Below are positions 15,098 to 21,899 of a stretch of 32,081 nt of DNA, piece by piece (within the stretch, counting starts at the first letter, position 1; each line of letters starts with the position of its first letter). The stretch is from Anaerotruncus sp. (lineage in GTDB: Bacteria; Bacillota; Clostridia; Oscillospirales; Ruminococcaceae), in the NCBI GenBank assembly GCA_021770005.1, contig JAETRV010000031.1, forward strand, positions 1-32,081, given 5' to 3'. Position numbers and translations under genes: made by a program. Below the pieces are notes generated by a model. It was not told where the DNA came from. It saw nothing but the letters and a program-made list of their open reading frames with translations, and did not search any database.

Positions 15098-16426
15098 ATG
15101 CTCGAACTTGTTTTTCTCTGCCTATTCACGTTGACCTTGATCGGATGCGTGGCGGCAAAGCTCTCGATTTTATATGCCATGGTTGCGGGGTATCTGCTCT
15201 TTTCGGCCTATGCATGGCTGCGGCATTATTCGATCCCGGCGATCCTCAGGATGTCAGCCGCCGGGGTCTGCACCGCGAAAAACGTGCTGACGACCTTTGT
15301 GCTGATCGGGATGCTGACTGCTTTGTGGCGGGCCGCGGGCACCATTCCCACGATCGTTTGTTATGCGGCCGACAATATCCGCCCTTCGATCTTTCTCCTG
15401 ATGTCGTTTTTGCTGAACTGCCTGGTCTCATTCCTGACAGGGACCGCCTTCGGGACTGCCGCGACGATGGGGGTGATCTGCATGACCATGGCGCGCACCA
15501 TGGGGGTGGACCTGGTCTGGGCAGGCGGCGCAGTCCTTTCCGGGGCCTACTTCGGCGACCGCTGCTCCCCGATTTCGACCAGCGCCCTGCTTATCTCGGA
15601 GCTGACCGGGACAAACATCTTCCAGAATATCCGCAAAATGATGCGCACCGCGCTGTTTCCCTTTCTGATCGCCTGCGCAATCTATGCCATAGCTGGGGTG
15701 TTCACGGCTCCATCCGGCGGCGGCAGTGCAGCACAGGTTCAACAGGCCCTTTCTTCGGTCTTTCGGATCGGGCCTTTCACCCTCCTGCCGGCGCTGTTGA
15801 TCCTTGTCCTTTCGGCGTTCCACCTGCATATCCGGCTCACCATGCTGTCAAGCATCGGCGCCGCTCTGCTTCTCTGTCTGTTCTATCAGGGGATGGATGC
15901 CCTTTCGATTCTCAAGCTGCTGATCGTCGGTTACCACGCGCCCGACCCAGAGGCTGCTGCATTGATGGATGGCGGAGGCATCCTCTCGATGGTCAATGTT
16001 GCGGCGATTGTGACCATCTCCTCCTCTTATGCGGGAATCTTCCGGGAGACCGGCCTGCTGGACGGCCTGAAAGGAAAAATCAGCGCATTCCGCCGGAAGT
16101 ATTCGCTCTATCCGGTGGTATTCTGGGCCTCGATTGCCGCAAACATCATCATTTGCAGCCAGACCGCGGCTATCATGCTGGTGCACCAGATTTGCCACTT
16201 TCCTGAGGATGATGGCCCTTCTTTCGCCAGCGTGCTGGAGGATACGGTTGTCGTCATTGCGCCGCTGATCCCGTGGTCGATCGCGGGGACGGTGCCGCTC
16301 GCTTCGGCCTCCGCCCCCATCCACAGTCTGCTGGCAGCCTGCTACCTCTATCTGGTCCCGCTATGGGGTCTGTTCGCGCAAAACTACCGGAGGACCCATA
16401 CCGCCCAGGCCGTCCAATCGCACTGA
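15098..16426 (+). CDS. NhaC-type Na+/H+ antiporter family transporter
   Basis: A 442-residue polytopic membrane protein with about eleven or twelve hydrophobic segments. The signature GAYFGDRCSPISTSALLIS corresponds to the conserved GDxxSPxSD/T region of the NhaC ion transporter family. ATG 15098 is preceded by AGGAAG at nine nt; the GTG at 15077 has no site. Family members exchange Na+ for H+ or for small organic acids and amines. Position after two nitrilase-fold genes suggests, but does not prove, transport of the nitrilase-like system's substrate or product. Confidence 0.85.
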   Translation: MLELVFLCLFTLTLIGCVAAKLSILYAMVAGYLLFSAYAWLRHYSIPAILRMSAAGVCTAKNVLTTFVLIGMLTALWRAAGTIPTIVCYAADNIRPSIFLLMSFLLNCLVSFLTGTAFGTAATMGVICMTMARTMGVDLVWAGGAVLSGAYFGDRCSPISTSALLISELTGTNIFQNIRKMMRTALFPFLIACAIYAIAGVFTAPSGGGSAAQVQQALSSVFRIGPFTLLPALLILVLSAFHLHIRLTMLSSIGAALLLCLFYQGMDALSILKLLIVGYHAPDPEAAALMDGGGILSMVNVAAIVTISSSYAGIFRETGLLDGLKGKISAFRRKYSLYPVVFWASIAANIIICSQTAAIMLVHQICHFPEDDGPSFASVLEDTVVVIAPLIPWSIAGTVPLASASAPIHSLLAACYLYLVPLWGLFAQNYRRTHTAQAVQSH

Positions 16427-16436
16427 TTTCTGCCGC

Positions 16437-16470
16437 AAAACAGCCCCATCCAAACGGACGGGGCTGTTTT
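16437..16470. terminator. Bidirectional terminator
   Basis: AAAACAGCCCC (16437-16447) pairs with GGGGCTGTTTT (16460-16470), with an inner TCC/GGA. It sits between the convergent antiporter and ATPase genes. Confidence 0.9.
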
Positions 16471-16473
16471 GGT

Positions 16474-17580
16474 TTACAGTCCATAGCTGGTGAGGATATG
16501 TTCATATTTTTGCAGGGTCGCGGCGCAAACAGCATCCACCTTTTTAAAGTCCATCGCGTCGATATAGTACGCCTCGAGCCTGTCATGGAGGGATTTCGCC
16601 TCCGCGAGCAGACGCGCCGCCGAATCGAGCATCTGCGCCGCCGCCTTTTTATTGAACGCGATCCGTTTGCGGGATTTTTTGAGCGCGCTTGCATCGGTAA
16701 ACCGGCGCGCGCGGATGATCTTATACGGCTCGATCTGTGGGTCAAGATGGTCGCTCTTGGTCATGAATCCCAGACGCAGCCCGGGGATGAACAGATGCTC
16801 GAGCTTTTCAAACGGGGCGAGCGGGCAGTAGCAGGTGTAAAGGTCGAAACCCGCTTCAAGCGCCTGGGTGCGTAAGGCATTGAGCAGCAGACGGGAGGAT
16901 GCGCCATAGGTGTCCTCCACAAGGTAAATCCGGTCGCAGAGCGCGTCCGCCGTTTCGCTGAACAGGGTGATCCCCTTGTTGGTGACCGCCGAGAGGAACC
17001 GTACCGACTCTTTTCCGTGTCCGCCGGGCGCGTGCCGGAACTCGTTCTGTGCAATCCGGCCGGCCGCCTTGACCACCTTGGTTGCGGAGGTCGCGTCAAG
17101 CGCGATCCGGTATGTATCCCCCAGCAGGCTCCCCGCCGCGCCAAGAAACCGGCAGCAGTGTTCATGACAGCGGCTGATCCGCGCCGAGAGGGTCATGAGT
17201 TCCAGCCGGTTCTCATAGAGCTTGTGTTCGTCCCAGCAGGAGGAAAGGTCTACGATCTGCTCGAATGCCCCGGGATATTTCGGCTCGATTACGTGGGGAG
17301 AGGTGCCATCCGCAATCGAGGTTTTGATCTCGGGCAGGATCACGCCGTCAAGGGAATCCACATCTGAAGAGCAGTGGATCAGTTCGATCTGCCCGCACCG
17401 GTCAACGGTCTGCCCGGCGACTTTGCGCATCAGCGAAGATTTTCCGGTGCCCGGCCCGCCTTTCAGCACAAATTCCCGCCATCCCTCCGACGGATTGGCA
17501 AGCTGGTCAAACCGGGAAACAAATCCCTGCGGCGTATTTGCTCCCAGAAAAAAATGCAAGGGTTTTCTGTTGTTCTCCAT
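16474..17580 (-). CDS. P-loop ATPase of the spore-former PRK06851-like family
   Basis: A 368-residue protein. Walker A is GGPGTGKSSLM (about residues 41-51), followed by HCSSDVDSLDGVILPE and SPHVIEPKYPGAFEQIVDL, all of which I recall from a conserved but unstudied clostridial ATPase family (PRK06851). A second half carries GITLFSETADALCDRIYLVEDTYG and a basic C-terminal helical region. ATG 17580 follows GGGAGG; the frame stays open far upstream but without a site. No partner gene is evident; the next gene is divergent. Function is unknown; a link to sporulation is only suggested by family distribution as I remember it. Confidence 0.75.
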   Translation of the reverse strand: MENNRKPLHFFLGANTPQGFVSRFDQLANPSEGWREFVLKGGPGTGKSSLMRKVAGQTVDRCGQIELIHCSSDVDSLDGVILPEIKTSIADGTSPHVIEPKYPGAFEQIVDLSSCWDEHKLYENRLELMTLSARISRCHEHCCRFLGAAGSLLGDTYRIALDATSATKVVKAAGRIAQNEFRHAPGGHGKESVRFLSAVTNKGITLFSETADALCDRIYLVEDTYGASSRLLLNALRTQALEAGFDLYTCYCPLAPFEKLEHLFIPGLRLGFMTKSDHLDPQIEPYKIIRARRFTDASALKKSRKRIAFNKKAAAQMLDSAARLLAEAKSLHDRLEAYYIDAMDFKKVDAVCAATLQKYEHILTSYGL

Positions 17581-17670
17581 GTCAAGAATCCTCCCGTTTT
17601 TGCTTGTTACCTTATCGTATTCTGCCCAACGGTTTTTGGTGAAACATTCGCCGGCCAAAGGTCTTTTGTG

Positions 17671-17699
17671 TTGATGCAAAACCGTATTTATGTTATGAT
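17671..17699 (+). promoter_or_regulatory. Candidate sigma-A promoter
   Basis: TTGATG (17671-17676), 17-nt spacer, TATGAT (17694-17699), directing the small membrane protein gene at 17784. Confidence 0.6.
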
Positions 17700-17783
17700 A
17701 AGCTGCAAAGCAGACAGAATACCAGAAAGGCGGCCCTGGTGGGAAGGTCACGGCCGCCTTCAGGGGTGATGGGAGGAAACGGA

Positions 17784-18449
17784 ATGGCACCGGTTGTGGG
17801 GATCCTTTTTTTATTTTTTCTGTCTTTTGCAGGGATTGCGCTGATCGGGGCGGGGACGCTCCTGCTGTTAGCCGGCAGGCTGCGGGCATCCGCTGGCAGC
17901 AGGCGGCGTATGAAAAAGCCGGTTGTAATCCTGGCGTGGACTGTGATTGTGCTAGGTGCGGTGATCTGCCTGATCCCGGCTTTCGTATTCGGGATGATCC
18001 GCACCGCCAATCAGGACGGCTATGTCGAAACGCACCAATCCGCCTACCGCTACAACTTTGGAGACGGGCAGACCCATGTGACCTATATCGAATACAACGG
18101 GGTACGCTACTACGACCTCGAGCTGGAACTTCGGAAAGCGACCGGGGACGACTATCGGACCGACCGGTCCCTTTTAGAACTGGGGGAACCGGTTGCCAAC
18201 CTGCGGGATGGGGCAACCAAGGACTGGGTGCTCTACCGGCTTTTCATGGATGCCCTATTCGGACGGGGCGGCAGCAGCAAGGAGTTGCTCTATCCGGTGG
18301 AAAACGAGGGCGCAGAGGGGTTTTACTGCATACGGGGGCTTTATTGTGAGGAGTCCCGGTTGGAACAGGTGGTTGCACAGTTCCAGGAGGACCCGGCGTC
18401 CGGACAGTTTCCGCAAACGGTATGCCGCAAACAGGAATCCTCCCCTTGA
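17784..18449 (+). CDS. Membrane protein of unknown function
   Basis: A 221-residue protein with two predicted transmembrane helices near the N-terminus (VVGILFLFFLSFAGIALIG and ILAWTVIVLGAVICLIPAF), separated by a short basic loop. A soluble C-terminal domain of ~145 residues follows, rich in Tyr and acidic residues (THVTYIEYNGVRYYDLELEL). No catalytic motif is recognised. ATG 17784 follows GGGAGG by 7-8 nt. Its stop codon lies inside the promoter of the next gene, so the two may be separately controlled. The N-in/C-in or N-out topology cannot be decided. Confidence 0.75.
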   Translation: MAPVVGILFLFFLSFAGIALIGAGTLLLLAGRLRASAGSRRRMKKPVVILAWTVIVLGAVICLIPAFVFGMIRTANQDGYVETHQSAYRYNFGDGQTHVTYIEYNGVRYYDLELELRKATGDDYRTDRSLLELGEPVANLRDGATKDWVLYRLFMDALFGRGGSSKELLYPVENEGAEGFYCIRGLYCEESRLEQVVAQFQEDPASGQFPQTVCRKQESSP

Positions 18450-18474
18450 CAACTATTTTTTATTCTGCTATCTT
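18446..18474 (+). promoter_or_regulatory. Candidate sigma-A promoter overlapping a stop codon
   Basis: TTGACA (18446-18451), 17-nt spacer, TATCTT (18469-18474). The TGA of the preceding gene (18447-18449) lies within the -35 hexamer. Serves the hydrolase gene at 18529. Confidence 0.6.
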
Positions 18475-18498
18475 CCAAGGCAAGGAGTTGACGTCGAT

Positions 18499-18518
18499 TC
18501 CCAAAATTCTATTTGGGA
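18499..18518 (+). promoter_or_regulatory. Hairpin covering the ribosome site of the C45-type gene
   Basis: TCCCAAA (18499-18505) pairs with TTTGGGA (18512-18518). The GGGAG used as ribosome site (18515-18519) is within the 3' arm, so translation may be limited unless the hairpin opens. Confidence 0.5.
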
Positions 18519-18528
18519 GCGTGTAAAG

Positions 18529-19542
18529 ATGAGACATTCCAGCTGGCAGGGCAGCCACTATGACGCGGGGGTTCGGTATGGGGCGCAGGCCCGGCAGGCG
18601 GGCATCCGCCTGCTGACAAAGCTGCCGCCCAATCAGGCGGAACGGTTGGCGTTTTCCTGCGCCTGTCTGCCGCTCTATGAGCGGTATTTTCCACAGGTGC
18701 TTGAAGAAATCCGGGGGATCGCCTATGGACAGGAGGTCCCCTTTGATCGGATGGCGGCATTCCTGCTGTCGATGTATGCGTTTACCCCGGATGCACATTG
18801 TTCCTGCTTTGCCTACACGAAGGAGGGACACACGGTTCTGGGGCGCAACAGCGACTTTTTCACCTGGATCGAACCGGTTTGTGACAGTGCGTTTTATGCA
18901 CTGGATGGGGCGTACCCATTTGTCGGGAATACGACCGCATGGAGCGAAATCGAGGACGGGGTAAACGCCTGTGGTCTGGCAGCAGGGTTGACCTACGTCT
19001 ATTCGGAACGGCGCAGACCAGGATTAAACGCGGGGATGCTGGTCCGCTGCCTGCTCGAGACCTGCAAGTCCACCGCGGAAGCGGTTGCCGCGCTCGAGCG
19101 GCTGCCGATCGCATCCGCGCAGACAGTCACCCTTGCCGACGCGGGCGGGGAAATCGCTGTGGTGGAATGCAGCTGCGATCAACTAGAGGTCCGCTATCCG
19201 GACCCGGGGGAGGGCGCTGTCTTTGCGACAAACAGCTTTGCCTCCCCCCGGATGCAGGCAGGACGCCCCTCCCCTCGCAACAGCCAGGAGAACCTATTCA
19301 CCCTCGACCGCTATCGGACGCTTGAACGGGTATTTTCCAAATGTCCTGACTGCACCCCAGCATTTGCATGTGAGCTACTGGCGGGCAAAGAGGGGTTTCT
19401 CTGCCAATATGACCGGGAGAAGGGGGCGGACACCGTCTGGTCAGCCGTCTACGATCTGACCGGCCGCAAATTCTGGCGGGCGGAGGGGAACCCCTCCCGC
19501 GTTCCTTATCAGGAGGAACGGCGGCTGCGTCCCGCATGGTAA
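18529..19542 (+). CDS. C45/AAT-type N-terminal-nucleophile hydrolase
   Basis: A 337-residue protein resembling acyl-CoA:6-aminopenicillanate acyltransferase/C45 peptidases and related linear-amide hydrolases. The hallmark segment HCSCFAYTKEG is followed by TVLGRNSDFF; in the family an autocatalytic cut exposes a Cys of this block as nucleophile, and GRNxDF lies in the active site. Later SFASPRM and NSQENLFTLDRYRTL also fit. The upstream ~85 residues would form the propeptide. ATG 18529 is used; the frame is open further upstream inside the preceding gene but lacks a site. The substrate is unknown. No signal peptide is seen, so it is likely cytoplasmic. Confidence 0.8.
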   Translation: MRHSSWQGSHYDAGVRYGAQARQAGIRLLTKLPPNQAERLAFSCACLPLYERYFPQVLEEIRGIAYGQEVPFDRMAAFLLSMYAFTPDAHCSCFAYTKEGHTVLGRNSDFFTWIEPVCDSAFYALDGAYPFVGNTTAWSEIEDGVNACGLAAGLTYVYSERRRPGLNAGMLVRCLLETCKSTAEAVAALERLPIASAQTVTLADAGGEIAVVECSCDQLEVRYPDPGEGAVFATNSFASPRMQAGRPSPRNSQENLFTLDRYRTLERVFSKCPDCTPAFACELLAGKEGFLCQYDREKGADTVWSAVYDLTGRKFWRAEGNPSRVPYQEERRLRPAW

Positions 19543-19609
19543 AACCACATAGGAGCTGTTTGAAACATTCGTCACCCCCTCTCGTTTCAAACAAGCCTGA
19601 AAAGCATCC

Positions 19610-19649
19610 GAAAGGCCGGCGCCCCCAGTTTCTGGGACGCCGGCCTTTC
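19610..19649. terminator. Bidirectional terminator
   Basis: GAAAGGCCGGCG (19610-19621) pairs with CGCCGGCCTTTC (19638-19649), with an inner CCCAG/CTGGG. It lies between the convergent hydrolase and aldo/keto reductase genes. Confidence 0.85.
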
Positions 19650-19679
19650 AACCACTTTCACATCTGTCTGAAGGCACTT

Positions 19680-20810
19680 TTACCGCAGCTTCTGCGCAAA
19701 ATCTGCCAGGGCCTCGGAAATCTTGATCTGCTGTGGGCAGACCGCCTCACAGCTGCGGCAGCCGATACAAGCGGATGGATGCTTTTCCTCCGGCACAGCC
19801 ATCAGCGCCATTGGTGCAATAAACCCGCCGCCGGTAAAGCAGTGCTCGTTATAAAGCTCGAGCAGCATGGGAATATTGAGCGACTGCGGGCAATGGCTGG
19901 TGCAGTAGCGGCAGGCGGTACAGGGTACCGAAGCCTTTTGCACCATGCCGTCAGCGATTCCCAACAGGGTTTCCATCTCCTGCTGGTTCAAGGGGCGCTC
20001 GGTCTCGAAGGTGTGCAGGTTCTCCTCGAGCTGCTGCATGTTGGACATGCCGGAAAGGGTCACCGTCACACCGGGGATCGATTGGAGGAACCGGAACGCC
20101 CATGCGGGAACCGTTTCCTCCGGACGCAGCGCCCGGAGCTTGGCGGCATCTTCCTCTGCAAGCGATGCAAGCCGTCCGCCGCGGAGCGGCTCCATTACCC
20201 AGAGGGGGATATGATGCTCCGCCAGAAGCTCGGCCTTGCCCTTGACATTCTGGAACGACCAGTCGAGATAGTTCATCTGTAGCTGACAAAACTCCATCGC
20301 GTCCCCATACGCCTTTAGGAACCGTTCGATGACCTCGCGGCTGCCGTGAGCCGAGAAGCCGAGGTGGCGGATGCGGCCGTTACGCTTCTGTTCGGTCAGA
20401 TAGTCGAAGATGCCGTATTTCGGGTCCAGATAGGCGTCAATATTCATCTCGCAGACATTGTGAAAAAGGTAGAAATCGAAATAATCGACCCCGCATTTTT
20501 CGAGCTGCTTCTCAAAAATTGACTTCACCTGGTCCATATTGGAAAGATCGTAACCCGGGAATTTGGTTGCCAGATAATAGCGCTCACGTGGGTATCTGCT
20601 CAAAGCCCGCCCAATCGCAATTTCCGAATTGCCGCTGTGGTAGCCCCAAGCGGTGTCGTAGTAGTTGATCCCCTGCTCCATCGCCACGGCGACCATCTGG
20701 TCTACCGCCTGCTGGTCGATCCTGGCATCGTCGCCGTCAATTACCGGCAACCGCATGGCCCCCATCCCGAGGGCGGACAGCTTGAGGTCCTGGAACTGCT
20801 TATAGATCAT
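19680..20810 (-). CDS. Aldo/keto reductase with C-terminal ferredoxin domain
   Basis: A 376-residue cytoplasmic oxidoreductase. Residues 1-290 form the aldo/keto reductase barrel, with tetrad candidates in YYDTAWGYHSG (Asp and Tyr), ATKFP (Lys) and LFHNV (His). Residues 295-375 carry two [4Fe-4S] motifs, CTACRYCTSHCPQS and CIGCRSCEAVCPQ. This fused architecture is frequent in anaerobic Clostridia and lets a ferredoxin-type centre feed the reductase. It starts at ATG 20810 with AAAGGAAG upstream. It follows the flavoprotein gene by 52 bp and is probably in the same operon. The substrate is not deducible. Confidence 0.93.
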   Translation of the reverse strand: MIYKQFQDLKLSALGMGAMRLPVIDGDDARIDQQAVDQMVAVAMEQGINYYDTAWGYHSGNSEIAIGRALSRYPRERYYLATKFPGYDLSNMDQVKSIFEKQLEKCGVDYFDFYLFHNVCEMNIDAYLDPKYGIFDYLTEQKRNGRIRHLGFSAHGSREVIERFLKAYGDAMEFCQLQMNYLDWSFQNVKGKAELLAEHHIPLWVMEPLRGGRLASLAEEDAAKLRALRPEETVPAWAFRFLQSIPGVTVTLSGMSNMQQLEENLHTFETERPLNQQEMETLLGIADGMVQKASVPCTACRYCTSHCPQSLNIPMLLELYNEHCFTGGGFIAPMALMAVPEEKHPSACIGCRSCEAVCPQQIKISEALADFAQKLR

Positions 20811-20862
20811 TCTGTCTCTTCCTTTCTGTGATTCCTATTTCCCACACGAAAAGGCGTGCTTT

Positions 20863-21486
20863 TCACCGGATAAAATTGGTACGGATCGTGCGTTCGGTCT
20901 GCGGAAGGCCCAGACCTTGTTCTCTGCCCGCCTGGATGGATTTCAGCAGCCACGCCATATTTCTGCCGATATTCCGCATCGTCTGAAGCCCTTCCAGGTC
21001 CTGGCGGACCTCATCCGGCGTTCTCCCATAGACCATATTCCAGTAGGTAGAGGAGACCACCGGCATCTGCGCGATGGTAAAATATTTGTTGAGCACATCA
21101 AACGAGGCAGCGGTACCGCCGCGCCGCGCCGACAGGACCGCCGCACCCGGCTTATGGGAAAAAGCGTCCCCAGCCGCATAAAACATCCGGTCGAGCAGGG
21201 ATAGCATCTGGCCGGTGGGGTGGGCGTAGTACACCGGTGATCCGAACACAAACCCGTCCGATTCCCGGGCCTTTTCGATCCAGTCATTTGCCATATCATC
21301 CTCGAATGCGCATTTCCCTTTACCAACGCACTGTCCACACCCGGCGCAGTCCCGTACCGGGCGCGCGCCCATCTGAAGGATTTCTGTCTCGATCCTTTCT
21401 GCATGGAGTACCGTTGAAATCTCAGACAATGCGGTATAAGTACAGCCATTTTTCCGGGTGCTCCCATTGAGTAACAATACCTTCAT
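20863..21486 (-). CDS. Iron-sulfur flavoprotein / NADPH-dependent FMN reductase-like protein
   Basis: A 207-residue flavodoxin-fold protein. The start MKVLLLNGSTRKNG gives the FMN phosphate loop. DCAGCGQCVGKGKC has the compact cysteine cluster typical of iron-sulfur flavoproteins (Isf). GSPVYYAHPTGQM and the SARRGGTAASFDVLN region are also family-like. ATG 21486 is preceded by AAGGAGGAG; upstream open frame is rejected. It probably shuttles electrons between reduced cofactors and small acceptors, and pairs with the downstream ferredoxin-domain reductase. Control appears to be by a MerR-type promoter with a long structured leader. Confidence 0.9.
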   Translation of the reverse strand: MKVLLLNGSTRKNGCTYTALSEISTVLHAERIETEILQMGARPVRDCAGCGQCVGKGKCAFEDDMANDWIEKARESDGFVFGSPVYYAHPTGQMLSLLDRMFYAAGDAFSHKPGAAVLSARRGGTAASFDVLNKYFTIAQMPVVSSTYWNMVYGRTPDEVRQDLEGLQTMRNIGRNMAWLLKSIQAGREQGLGLPQTERTIRTNFIR

Positions 21487-21529
21487 AAATCTCCTCCTTC
21501 TGCCTATAACACGAGGGATGGCCTGTTTT

Positions 21530-21688
21530 CCTGAAAACCCGCTGCGCGTCTTGGGAAACGCTTCCTCCCCTGCCACACGGTCCCGCTTTTCCCTGGAAGC
21601 CATAGAGGGGTTCGGCTTCGGGTATCTTTGCCAGGCAGGGAATGCCCAACCTGGAACGGTCATGCCGCACAGGAAACGGGTTTTCAGG
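21530..21688 (-). ncRNA. Candidate structured leader closed by a 12-bp inverted repeat
   Basis: On the minus strand CCTGAAAACCCG (21688-21677) and CGGGTTTTCAGG (21541-21530) can pair and enclose 135 nt. Inside, several further stems can form: CCAGG/CCTGG with an inner GGG/CCC, GAAGCC/GGCTTC, TTCCT/AGGAA and GGGAAA/TTTCCC. It lies between a MerR-type promoter and the flavoprotein start. I do not recognise it as cobalamin, TPP, FMN, SAM or THF type. An alternative is a small inverted-repeat mobile element; no target duplication is evident. Confidence 0.45.
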
Positions 21689-21721
21689 CGTTACACTTCC
21701 TGGCCACCTCCCTTTCGTATT

Positions 21722-21752
21722 ATTTTACAGGCTGGAGCTGGCTTCAAGTCAA
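21722..21752 (-). promoter_or_regulatory. MerR-type promoter with 19-bp spacer
   Basis: Minus strand: TTGACT (21752-21747), 19-nt spacer, TAAAAT (21727-21722). Unusually long spacers of 19-20 bp containing a dyad are the hallmark of promoters remodelled by MerR-family activators. The spacer has an imperfect CTTGAAG/CTCCAG dyad. No merR gene is present in the window. Targets would be the flavoprotein and aldo/keto reductase genes. Confidence 0.6.
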
Positions 21753-21784
21753 GTGAACTTTTTATGAACAGAGAACAGACAGAA

Positions 21785-21846
21785 AAAGGAGGCTTTTTCT
21801 CTCGCAAAAAGCCTCCTTTCGCCGCCTGAAAGGCGGCAGTTTACCT
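21785..21846 (+). repeat. Dispersed two-hairpin repeat, copy C
   Basis: Hairpin 1 is a perfect 14-bp stem (21785-21798/21806-21819) around the GGAGGCTTTTT core, with loop CTCTCGC. Hairpin 2 is GCCGCCT/AGGCGGC (21821-21827/21831-21837), then AGTTTACC. It sits 3' of the minus-strand sulfatase-like gene, at the left border of the polysaccharide block. Confidence 0.75.
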
Positions 21847-21899
21847 GAAAAAAGCACTTTGTTTCGCCGCGTGCTTAAAAAGAATCAGAACGATTCTTT

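Noticed and set aside
17581-18216. N-terminal extension of the P-loop ATPase to 18216
   Set aside because: The extension is low-complexity, overlaps the divergent promoter and membrane protein gene, and has no ribosome site. ATG 17580 follows GGGAGG.
21487-21663. 59-codon extension of the iron-sulfur flavoprotein
   Set aside because: The family starts at MKVLLLNGS and ATG 21486 has AAGGAGGAG. The upstream frame is unlike any domain and lies in the structured leader.
21530-21688. Cobalamin, TPP, FMN, SAM or THF riboswitch
   Set aside because: None of the conserved core strings of these classes is present. The element is reported only as an unassigned structured leader.
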